From contig CANRDX010000003.1 in the NCBI GenBank assembly GCA_947629485.1, positions 1 through 64,000 of the forward strand: 64,000 bases of DNA, given 5' to 3'. The notes beneath the pieces are model-generated. The model was given only the letters and a program-made list of their open reading frames with translations, ran no database searches and was not told the DNA's origin. Shown piece after piece: positions 36,414 to 48,400 of the stretch. This DNA comes from an uncultured Clostridia bacterium (GTDB lineage Bacteria; Bacillota; Clostridia; Christensenellales; Borkfalkiaceae). The number at the start of each line of letters is the position of its first letter. Position 1 is the first letter of the stretch. The translations under genes were made by a program, and so were the position numbers.

Positions 36414-39400
36414 ATGAGCCGCAGAGTAAGAAGAAGATCGAATAAGGTCACCTACACCCAGTACACCGTCGCCACGAGGGACAGGCATTGGGGCGCGTGT
36501 ATGAAATTCGTCGCCGTGTTTTCCGCGCTCGCCGTCGTCGGCGTGGCGGGAGGGAGCATCATCGCCGCATTCACGAAGACGGCGGATCGCAACGCGGTGG
36601 ATCTCGAATACGGGTCCGTCATGACGAGGGTCGAGGAGGGCGAGAAATTCTCCATCGACCAATACAACGGATATGCGGTGGATCCGAACGGCGGCGACGA
36701 CGCCGATATCAATTTGAAAACGTCCACGCTTGCCGCCGAGGATCCGCACGGCTATACGGCGGTCGGCATTTTCGCTCGTCTGAATTGGAACTTCGCGCAG
36801 CAGACGCGTTGGAACGGCGAATACCACGGCAAAGTCAACACCGTCGTCGAACAGGACGTTCAGACGTATAAATATTACAAGGACGGCATGCTTCTCTCCG
36901 CCGACCTTACGACAAGCTCGCTCGTGAACTCCGCGAGCCAATTTTGCTATTTGAAGGATCAGGACCGCGTGATCTGGCGCAAGCCCGTGGGTGGTCCTTC
37001 TACATACAACGGAATGGACACGGAGTGGAGCACGGGGGAGCCGTACAGCAGTATGACGATCTCGGGCGAAGACGGGTTCAAGTCGCAGAACGGACTTCCC
37101 GCATATGAACTCAGCGTCTATGTCATCGAAGGAAGAACGGTAGAATCTGCCGACGTTGTGGAACTCGACGACGGCCGTTTCAAAGTCACCTTCGTCATGA
37201 ACCCGAAGAACTGGACGGAGACGGACGAGAACGGCAACGAGATCGTAAAGGGCGCGAACGCCTATTACATCAACCAGATGATCTTCACGGGCGGGCTTCC
37301 CGAAGCGCCCACGTTCTCCTCGCTCACGGTCTCCTTTATTTTCGACGAGAATTGGGTCACCTACGCTTCGGAGGTCTCCGAGGCATACAGCGCCGCATAC
37401 GGCCCCATCAATGCGCCCTGCACGGCATGGGGCAAGACGGAATACGAATACGGAAACGATCTCGAATTCCCGACGGCGTATGAGGACTATTTCCAACATT
37501 GGGCGGACGCGGAGATCGACGTTGCGCCGCCCAAGAAAGAGATCACCGCGGTGAATTGCCTTGCCGAGGCGTTCGGCGGGCTGCTCGCCCACCCCTCCGC
37601 GCTCACGCTTGACCTCACGGTGAACGGCGAAAAACAGAGTGCGACCGCATTTTTGGATCTCAGCAAGACCGATCTTTCCGCCTTCGATCTCAACGCGCTT
37701 GAAGCGCGCGTGGGGTTGGGGGCGCTCAACATTTGGATAGAAAATGGGAAGGCATACGTCAAATACGGCGATTTGAAGGTCTCCCTCTCGCTCGGCGAGC
37801 TTGTCGGCTTCTTTACTTCCTCCTCCGAGGGGGAAGCGGGCGGCGGCTTGGATACCGACGCGCTGCTTGCTGCGCTCGGCGAGGGGCAGTTCATAGTTTC
37901 CGAGACCTCCGCCGAACTGCATTCCGTGCTCCCGCTGCTCGGTCTCGATATCCCCGTGGACTTCTACTTTGCGATCGACGGGGAGCAAAAGATCACCCTC
38001 GACCGCGCGGAGGCGCGCATTGAGGCGGGCGGGCAGACGATCGGCGCCGTGATCAAATTCGGCGGCACCCCGATCGCCGCGCTCGGCGAAGAGGAGAAGG
38101 CGGCTTATCCCGAACTCATGCCCTACATCGCGGGGCTGAAAGATGTGTTCTCTTCCGATTTCTTCCGCCTCGATATCGGCTACAACAGCAAGGATATCTC
38201 GGTCATGGGTGCCGTCGATATCGCAAAATCGCCCCTTGCCGTGCAGGGATCGCTCACAGTTTCCCTGCCCGCGGGCGAGGCTTCCAAAACGCTCCGCTTC
38301 CTCTATCGGGAGGGCGACGTCTGCCTCGATCTCGACGGGATCAAGATCAAGGCGAACGTTGCGGACGCGGTGGAACTGATCAAACAATATGCGGATCTGC
38401 CCGATCTTGGCGAAGGGCTTTCCCTCGATCTCGGCAAGCTCGTCTCCACCGTTCTTTCGGAGGAGTTCGCGGCGAACCTTTCCTCGCGGGAGGAGGACAG
38501 CGCGTTCCGCATCCTTGTGCGCGGCACAGAGTTGCTCGGCGCGCTCGGGCTGGAATTCGACCTCGGAGACCTCTCCGTGACGGCTACGCCCAACTCCCTT
38601 GCGCTCGGCGCGCTCGGAGCGACCCTCTCCCTTACGGCGGGCGATCCCTTTGAGGCGGGAACGGCGGAAGGTTACACCGATCTTCTTCCCTATGCCGCGC
38701 AGATCGCAGAGCTTGTCGCGGGGGGCTTTTTGCACGCCGACGTTACATATTCTTCGGATACGCTCTCCGTTTCGGGCGGGTTGGATCTCGATATCCGCTC
38801 CCTTTCCGCCAAAGCGCAATTCACGCTCTCCTATGCGGGATCGGAAAAGACGCTGGACGCGATCTATGCAAACGGTGCGCTCTATCTCACGGTAGACGGG
38901 CTGCATATCAAGGCGGACGCGGCGGGCGCTGTCGAGCTTGTCGGGCAGTTCGTCGATCTCCCCGAGAGCGGCGACGCGACGGATCTCGTCTCCAAGCTTT
39001 TCTCCCTCGATTTCTCCGAGCTTCTCTCCTTCGGCGAAGAGGAGGAAACGCTCCGCCTCACCGTCGCGGGGACGGAACTTCTCACGGCGCTCGGGCTTGA
39101 CTTCGATCTCGGGAGCGTCGAACTCACCGTGGGCGGCGGCAGGATCGGCGTGAGCGCGATGAACGCGACCGTCGAGATCGCAAAGGGGAACGCCTTCTCC
39201 TTCGATACGGCGGGCTATGCGGAGATCGTGCCCTATGCCGAGACGCTCATCGAAATCTACCGCAGCGGCTACCTGCATGCCGACCTCTCCTATGAGATCG
39301 CGGGGCTTACGATCGGCGGAGAAGCAGATCTCGATCTGCAAACCTTCGACGTGGCGGCGGCGCTCACTCTTTCCTATAAGAGCGCTTCCAAGAAGGTGGA

Positions 39401-42400
39401 TATCCTCTATACGCAGGGGAACATTTTCATCGGCGTCGATCAACTTCGCCTTTCTGTAAATGCGGAGGAAGCCGCCGCATTGCTCTCCGACTTCATTCGG
39501 CTCGAAAACAACATCGAAGCGGAGGCGGCGCTCTCCGCGCTGTTTGCGCAGGACTTCTCCGAACTCATTCCCGAATTGTGGGAATCGGACGACGTCTTGC
39601 ACATCACCCTCGCGAGCGGAAAACTGCTCGAATTGTTCGGGTTGGAATTCGACCTCGGCGACGTCCGCCTTGCCGTGGACGGCGACGGGGCGACGATCAA
39701 ACTCGGCTCCGCCGTCATCACGGCGCACGCGGGCAAGGCGTTTGAAAAGGATACCGAAAATTATCTCGATATCACGCAATATCTGAACGTCGTCAACGAA
39801 TTTGCGGGCGCGGAGGCGCTCACCCTCGACGTCGCCTACAACGGCGAGGATCTCACGATCTCGGGCGCCGTCGATATCATGCTCGACGGCTCTGCGGCGA
39901 AGGGAGATCTCACCCTTGCCTACCGCAACAAAGAAAATCAGCCCGTCGATCATGCCCTTTTCCTTCTCTATTCTAAGGAAGAGAACGCCTTGTATCTTTC
40001 CATCGACGGCGTGAAAGTCAAGGCAGACGTCGACGAGGCGCTCTCCCTCATCAAGGAGCTTGTGCGCAGCGACGAAAAGGCGACGCAAGGGGAGAAAACG
40101 CGCCGCACGAGAGCGGACGAAGATATGGGCGCGCCGCTCGACGAAGAAGCGCTCACCGTGCTCGAAAAACTTCTCTCCTTCGACCTCGGGAAATTCTTCG
40201 CGCTCACCGAGCGCACCGAGGAAGAGGGCGGCGTGCTCTCCCTCACCGTGAAGGGGACGGAACTTCTCTCCGCGCTCGGCGCCTCCTTCGACCTCGGCGA
40301 CGTCAAAATCGAACTCGATCAAAAGGGGCACATCGCGCTCTCTGCCATCGGCGGGAAGCTCACCCTTGCGGTGCGCGCGGGCGAGACGTTTGAAAAGACG
40401 CCGACGGACGGCTATATCGACATCGTGAAGTACGGCCGCGACCTTGCCGACCTCTTCTCCAACCGCACCTATAAGATCGCGGCTTCCTATGCGGATGAAA
40501 CGTTCAAGGTGCGAGCCGACGTCTCCTTCGATACAACGTCGAAGATCGTCGAGGGCGACCTTATCCTCATTTATAACAGCGCGGCGAAGGAGGCTTCCTT
40601 CGTCTATGAGAACGGGTACTTCTACCTCGATCTCGGCGGAACGTATAAGATCAAGACCAAGACGGCGGGCGCTGTCGCGCTCATCGCCGGCTATCTCGGG
40701 CTGTCCGAGACGGAGGGTGTCGAATTCCAGAGCCTTACAAAGGCGCTCGACGTCAGTTTAGACGGACTTCTCACCCTCGGCGAAAAGAAGGAAGGGGAGG
40801 TAAATGTGCTCACCGTCCTGCTCGACGGCACCGCGCTCTTGAAGGCGTTGGGCGTAAACTTTGACCTCGGCAATGTCGATTTGCAGATCGCCGCGGACTT
40901 CCTCTATGTCTCCGTCAAGGGCGTCAGCTGCGAAGTCACGGGCAGCAGCAGGGAACTTTCTGGTTTGCAAAGCGGTGCGGAAGCGGACTACACGGATCTC
41001 TCAGAGTATGTAGATAGCCTCGTGAACGTCTTCAAGCACGACTATCTCACGCTCACCGTCTCCTACGACGACGGAAAGGGCGTTGCAGTCAACGGCAAAG
41101 TCTGCATCGACATGAAGGGCAAGCAGGCGCGCGCAGATATCGAGGTCACCGCGAACGGAATGGATTTCCGCCTCGGTATCGCATACGACGAGGGTGGCGT
41201 CATCTATCTCGACCTCGACGGCGCGAAGATCAAGGCGCAGTCGCAGGAGCTTCTCGACCTCATTAAAGATCTCTTCACGAAGAAAGAGACTTCGCGCGCC
41301 CGTCAGACGCGCGCCGTCCGCACCGTTGCAGACACGCCCGCGCCCGCCGCGCTCACCGAAGAGCAGAAGAGCAAGCTCCTCGACGTGTTGGAGACCCTTC
41401 TCTCCCTCAATTTGGACGATTACTTTGAACTTGCGGAGAGCGGCGAAAAAGATTCCCTCACGCTCACCGTACAGGGCACGGAGCTTCTCTCCAAGCTCTT
41501 GAAGAAGGACGTAAAACTCGGCGAAGTGACCGTCAAAGTGGAAAAGAACGGCGGCCTCACGCTCACCGTTCTCGGCGCGGAGATCACCGCAACGGGCGGC
41601 GACACCGCCTTCACCCTCTTCGACGAAGGGGACGGGAAAGACGACTACGCCGATGTCGTCACCTACGTCGGATATCTCACAGAACTCTTCAAGTCCGAAA
41701 ACTTGAAGCTCCACATCGAAAAGCTCACCGTGCAGGCGGGGGAGACGGAGATCTCTGCCTCGGGCGACATCGAGATCAAAACGGACGGCACGCTCGCGGG
41801 CGGCACGCTCACATTGAAGGCGGGCGAGAAGTCCTTCACGCTCACCCTCTACTACGAGAAAGCGGACGAGAATATCCTGTATATCAAGCTCGGCGAGATC
41901 AAACTCCAAGCGAGTATCGAGGGTATCAAAGCTCTCGTCGAAAAACTTCAAAACAAACAGCCCGCGGCGGCGCGCGCTCTGCGCATCGCGGCGGCCGTTG
42001 CGGAAGGCTCGCTCTTCGGCGTGGACATCGGCGAAGAGGGCACGTTCTCGCTTGCAGCAGACGGCGAAAAGCTCATGAAACTTTTCGGCTCGGATATCAA
42101 GCTCGGGGAGATCGGGTTGGAGATCGCAGAGGGGCAGCTCGGCATATCGCTCACGGCGGAGAAATTCTCCCTCGACGCGACGCTTTCCGCGGCGACTTCC
42201 ATTACATTCGATACGCCCGAGAACAAGGCGGACTATATCGACGTCGTAAAATATCTCGACTTCGCGGTGGAACTCTTCCGCAACCGCACTTACACCGTCG
42301 ACGTCTCCTATCAGAAGGGCGAGTTCACCCTTGCGGGCAAGGTTCTCTTCGATACGACGGATAAGACGGCGACGGCTTCTCTCAATCTCGGCTACAAGAA

Positions 42401-45400
42401 TGCAAACAAGCATGTCGATCTCATCTACAAGGATAGCTTCCTCTATCTCACCCTTGCAAGAGAAGAGGGGAAGGACGATTTCAAGTTCAAGGCGAACACC
42501 GCCTCGGCGGTCGCCCTCATCCTCGGCTATCTCGGCGTCTCGGGAACGGGCGATCTGCCGAGCATGGAGATGCCCGAAGACGTCTTTGCCGATCTCTTCC
42601 AAGATTTCGACGACCTCATCGCGCTCAGCGAAGAAAAGGACGTTCTCACCATCCTTCTCGACGGCACGCAGCTTTTCGAAAAGCTGAAAGTCTCCCTCGG
42701 CGACTTCAAACTCGGCGATATCGGCGTACAGCTTCAAAAGGACAGCCTCACGCTCTCCGTTCTCGAAGCGCACCTCACCGTCTCGGGCAGTCAAGAGCCG
42801 CTTTCTGTGACGTTGAACGAAGCGGACTACACCGATCTTTCGGAGTATGTAGATAGCCTCGTGAACGTGTTCAAGCACGACTATCTCACGCTCACTGTCT
42901 CCTACGACGATGGAAAGGGCGTTGCAGTCAACGGCAAAGTCTGCATCGACATGAAGGGCAAGCAGGCGCGCGCAGATATCGAGGTCACCGCGAACGGAAT
43001 GGATTTCCGCCTCGGTATCGCATACGACGAGGGTGGCGTCATCTATCTCGACCTCGACGGCGCGAAGATCAAGGCGCAGTCGCAGGAGCTTCTCGACCTC
43101 ATTAAAGATCTCTTCACGAAGAAAGAGACTTCGCGCGCCCGTCAGACGCGCGCCGTCCGCACCGTTGCAGACACGCCCGCGCCCGCCGCGCTCACCGAAG
43201 AGCAGAAGAGCAAGCTCCTCGACGTGTTGGAGACCCTTCTCTCCCTCAATTTGGACGATTACTTTGAACTTGCGGAGAGCGGCGAAAAAGATTCCCTCAC
43301 GCTCACCGTACAGGGCACGGAGCTTCTCTCCAAGCTCTTGAAGAAGGACGTAAAACTCGGCGAAGTGACCGTCAAAGTGGAAAAGAACGGCGGCCTCACG
43401 CTCACCGTTCTCGGCGCAAAGATCACCGCAACGGGCAGCGACGATGCTTTTCCTCTCTTTGACGAAGGGGAGGGAGCGGAAAATTACACCGATGTTCTGC
43501 AATATGTGCAGTGGGCGTCTGCCATCTTCTCCTCTAAGGCGAAGGCGATCGGCGTCACGATCAAGGCGGGCGAACTCACGATCGATGTTACTCTCGACGT
43601 CGTCGAGGGCAACACCTTCATGAAGGGCACGATCGAGCTTGGCTACCGCAGCGCAAGTCAAACGTTCAACTTTATCTACAACCGCAACGACGGCGAGGAC
43701 AACACGGAGGGCTGGCTCTATCTCGATCTCGGCGGCGTGAAGGTCAAGGCTAAGACGGAGGATATCGTCGCGCTCTTCAAGAGCGTCTTCTCGTCGGTCT
43801 CCGGCAGCGAGGCGGGCAAGACCGAGACGATCGCCTTCGGCTATGCCGTGGCGGTCATTTCCGAGGCGGAGACGATCTCCTTCGAGAGCTTCGATACCTT
43901 CTCCCTTACCGAGGAAGGCGGCGTTCTCATGCTCTCTGTAAGCGGCAAAGCGCTCATGAGCTTGCTCGGCGAAAAGGTACAGTCTCTCCTCGGCGAAAAG
44001 TTCGCGCTCGAAAGCGTCGGCCTCTCCGTCTCCGAGAAGAAGTTCTCCGTCTCGGCGGACGCCTCCGCCTCGGGCAAGGATATCGCCCTCGACGTCTCCG
44101 TCTCCAAGAGCGAAAAGGATGCGCTCACAGACGAAGATACCAAAGATCTCTCGTCGTATATCGACGTATTCAAATACGGCAGGATGGTGAAGGAGATCTT
44201 CGCGTCCAACACGTTGCAGGCGGAACTCACCGCTACAATCGGCGGGCAGAAGCTCACGCTTTCCCTCAAATTCAAGAAGGACTTCTCGATGGCGCAGGGG
44301 ACGCTCTCGATCGGCACCGTCGATCTCGACCTCATCTATGTGCTCAAAGATAGGTCAGACGGCACGGACGAAAAGGACGTCGTCATTTATCTCCAAGCGG
44401 GGAACAACGTCAAACTCATGGCGAACGTCTCCGAAGTCATCCGTATCATCAAGGATGAGAAGGCGAAAAAGGAGGCGAGGGGCAGGATCGCGCCGATCGC
44501 GCTCTCCGACGAGGACATGGATACCCTCGAAAGACTGCTCACCCTCAACTTCGGCAAAGTGTTTGAACTGAAAGAGACGCTTGCGGCCGCCGCGGACGAG
44601 AGCGATTCTCTTGCCATCACCGTTGCCACCGCCGATCTCTTGAACGCGTTTGGCGTGAATTTCGATCTCGGCAACGTGATGATCACGATCGAGGAAGGTT
44701 CGATCGTGCTCGAACTGCCCGATAAAGTCCGCGCCGAGCTGTACGGCGCAACGAAAAATATTACGATCGCCGAGCCTGAAAAAGGCGAATATCACGATAT
44801 CACGCCCATTGTGAAGCGCGTAGTCGATCTCATCGAAGCGCAGGCGATCGAATTTGCGGGCGAACTCTCCTTCGGCGATACCAATATTGTCGTCGAGCAA
44901 GCCGTATTCACTTGGAGGGAAGACGAGGAGAAGCAGTTCTATTTGAAGGGCGGCGTCGGCGACCTTGTTCTCGAACTCTCCATCGTCGGCGAGCACGCTA
45001 AGCTCAAAGTGGGCAGCTTCGGGATAGAATTCAACTTCTCGGATATCGGCGACCTCATCGACGGCATCAAGGCGCTCGTGGAGCGCGTCAAGACGACGAT
45101 CGGCAAGGTGAAGGAGAACATTTCGGGCAAGGCGGATAGAGCGGAACTCATCACGTCGCTCGAAGGCGTCGTCAAAGTGCTCAACAATTTGATCGACATC
45201 CTCAAAGGCGGCGAAGAGGCCGCGGGCGCCGCGGCTTCCGCAAGGGCTGTCTACGAGGGCGGCGGCTTGCTTCTTGCGCCCGCCGCGCTCAAACCCGACG
45301 ACGCGAAGGAAATGCTTTTGAGCTTCACCCTCGGCAAGATCGCGATCGATCTCTTCGACGAGACGGGATACGAAGAACGCGGGCTTCTCGGCGTCGTGCT

Positions 45401-48400
45401 CACCGTCGGCGATAAGAGCGCGCCCGTCCTCACGGCGAGCGTGGATACCGCCGTCTTTAAGGGGACCATTCCCGAACTTACGGGCGAATTCTATCAGCTC
45501 AGCGAGTTCACGAAGATCCTCGGCTTCGTCGGCGACGCCGTCGCCCTTGTCGCCGAGCCGACCCTCACCGCGCAGATCGGCGGGAGCGTGACTTCCACGA
45601 ACACCGCCATGTACACGAGCGGCCTCAAATATAATGTTACGGGCAACATGCAATATGCCTCGGGCGGCAGTTTCCCCGTACATATCGATATGGACGGCAA
45701 CAACCTCTGGGTGAACGCAGGGCTGTTCGTGCACTTCAAGCTCTTCCTCGAAGCGGGCGAAACGTCGGATAATTCCTTGAAGAACCTCTATCTCGATATC
45801 CTCATCTTGGACGTCGATCCTTCGGGCAAAGAAGACGATACGCTCGACTTCTACATCACCGTCTCCGAGATCGGAGATCCCACCAAGACGGGTTACGATC
45901 CCTTGAAGCTCTATGCCCCCGCCGACGAAGTGATGACCATTCTTTCGAGCGTCGCCGCGATGACGGGGCTGGACGCCGTGACCTATGTAAACGAATATCT
46001 CATCAGACCGTGGATCGACGAGGAGATGGTCGCCCGTTTCAACGGCCTCGGAGAAAGTCTCATCGCAACGCTCATCAACAGTCTTTTGAAGGACGACGGG
46101 CAAGCCGCGGAAGGCGCGGCGGCGATCGCGAACGGCGAAACCGTCCCCGCAGACGTTTTCGGCATCACCTTCGACGGTCTCACTCTCAACTTCCGCTCCG
46201 AAACGGACGAAGAAGGCGTATCCCGCCTCACCCTCTTCGGCGTGGAAAACGCTTGGAACGGCGATAAGACGGAGAAGACCGATCTCACCTTCGAGTTCAG
46301 CCGCGAGGAGATCGCAGAGCAGGATAGACCCGCCGACGTTGCAGATTACTTCCTCATCGAGGGCGTCGACGAGCTTCTCCTCGCCCTCGCCCGCACCGCC
46401 ACGCACGGCGTCACCGCAGACGGACAGCGCGCAAATTCCTTCGCAGAAACGGCTCGCTACGTCCGCGAAGAGAACTTCTATATCGACGGCTCGATCTCTC
46501 TCAAAGCGAACCTCAGCTTTATTCCGGGGCTTAGCCTCGTCAACTACGATATCCAAGATCTCGCCGTCGAAGTCATCTTCGATGAGAACGCGAAGGTCGG
46601 CTTGAAATTGCACTATAAGCTGCCCCGTCTCCACGAGGTCGTCGATATCATCAACGCGGATACCGAAGTCGACTTCATGCTGAACGGCGGCATGGTGTTC
46701 ATCAAGCGCGTCGTTACGACGGATAGCGACGGGAAAGCGCTTCCCGCGCCCGAGGTCATCTACCGCGCGATGCCGCTTGAAAACTTCTCCAAGACGGCGC
46801 TCGAACAGATCAATTTCATGTTCAACTTCGGTTCGACGATCGCCGACGCGATCTCGGGCAGCTCGGGCGGCGGAACGACGACGGCCGAGGCATACGATCT
46901 CGGCGCGCTCTTCCGCTCCTATGTGACGCAGTGCTCCTATCACTTTGCGGAGAACGGCGATCACAGCTGGCAGCTCGTCATCAACGGAGAGACGCTCACG
47001 AAGAACGTCAACCAAGTCGATCTTCACGAGATCACGGTCGACCTCGGGCTGCAAGAGAAGCTCATCCGCACGCTCGGGCTGAAAACGAGCGTCTCCCTTG
47101 CGGGGATCCTGGAGGCCGACGTCGAGGGCGCTTTGCGGCTGCGCAATCCGCAGGGGCTTATGGACGAAGGCGTCGAGAGAAAGACGACGGATATCGAAAC
47201 GCCCATGCGCGGCGGTATGGCGGACGCCATCGAGAGCGCGGATTGGACGGCGAAGAACTATCTCGAAGGGGAATACACAGAGGTCACCTATATGCTCGGC
47301 GACGAAAAGATCGGCGAGCCGCAGGGGATATTCTTCGACCGTACGACGAAGCAGTTCTATACCTCTTTGAAATATCCCGAATTTACCGAAGAGCAGCTCT
47401 CCCGTAATCTCGGGCACACGTTGAAGTGGCAGGAGATCGCTCCCGAGGACTATAAACCGGGCATGACGGTCTATGCAAGGTATTCTCCCAATACATACCG
47501 CATCACGCTCGAAAGCGAGATACAGTTCGAGGGCGCAGAACTTGGCTCCGACGGGATTTGGAGAAAGGTAGTGGAATGGACATTCACAAGCTCGTTTGCC
47601 TTCCCTGCGGCGGCAGACGGAAAGGTGCGTATCGTCGGCTTCACCTTTAACGGCGATGAACTCGAAACGTCTGCGAGCACATGGGAATTCCTGCGCGCTC
47701 TTGGCGACGGCGCCGAGCTGATTTTCACTGCGGCATGCGAAGACATCGTATATACCGTTACTTTCGATATGAACGGCACAACGAAGACCGCGACGGGCAA
47801 GTACGGCGAGACGATTCCCTATCCCGATACCGATGACACAAAGACGGGCTATTCCTTCGAGAAGTGGAGCGAAACACTTGCGACCTTCGGCGAGATTTGG
47901 GATAGGCACGGCAATGTCACCGAGTTTACCGTCACGGCAAGCTATACGCCCAATACCTACACCGTCACTCTCGTGAGCGATTATATGATCACGTTCGACG
48001 GATTCAACTTTGAAGAAAGGGGCGACGGCCAATATTATGCGACCTATTCCTTCATCTTCGATACGGAAGTGAAACTCCCGACGCTCAACGACGGTACGCA
48101 GCTCTATGTCCTCAACGGATTTACTCTCGACGGTGACGAAACGAATACGACCTATACCCAAATTCCCAACGTCGCCCGCGATATGGTGCTCACCGCAGTA
48201 TGGGCTGAGCGCGGCGTCGACGTCGTCTTCGGCGAAGAGACCGTCAACCGCCATATCGGTGAAACCATTCAAGAGAGCGAGATCCCCGCGGCTCCCGCAA
48301 AAGACGGTTATCGCGCCTACTGGACGTTGAACGGCGAAGAGCTTTCGGGTACCTATACGCTGAATGAAGAAGATATCGGCGAAGACGGCAAGATCACCTT

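Larger units (their letters stand above)
38100..45400 (+). repeat. Tandem ~200-aa beta-rich modules within the giant ORF
   Basis: Module-start motifs (Y.D...Y...L..LF) near 38100, 38674, 39214, 39757, 40408, 40987, 41641, 42232, 42826, 43480, 44155, 44788. Confidence 0.85.

Noticed and set aside
37500-45400. CRISPR array or satellite interpretation of the periodic sequence
   Set aside because: The period (~600 bp) follows codon-phased protein modules in an open frame; no 20-40 bp direct repeats with unique spacers anywhere in the window
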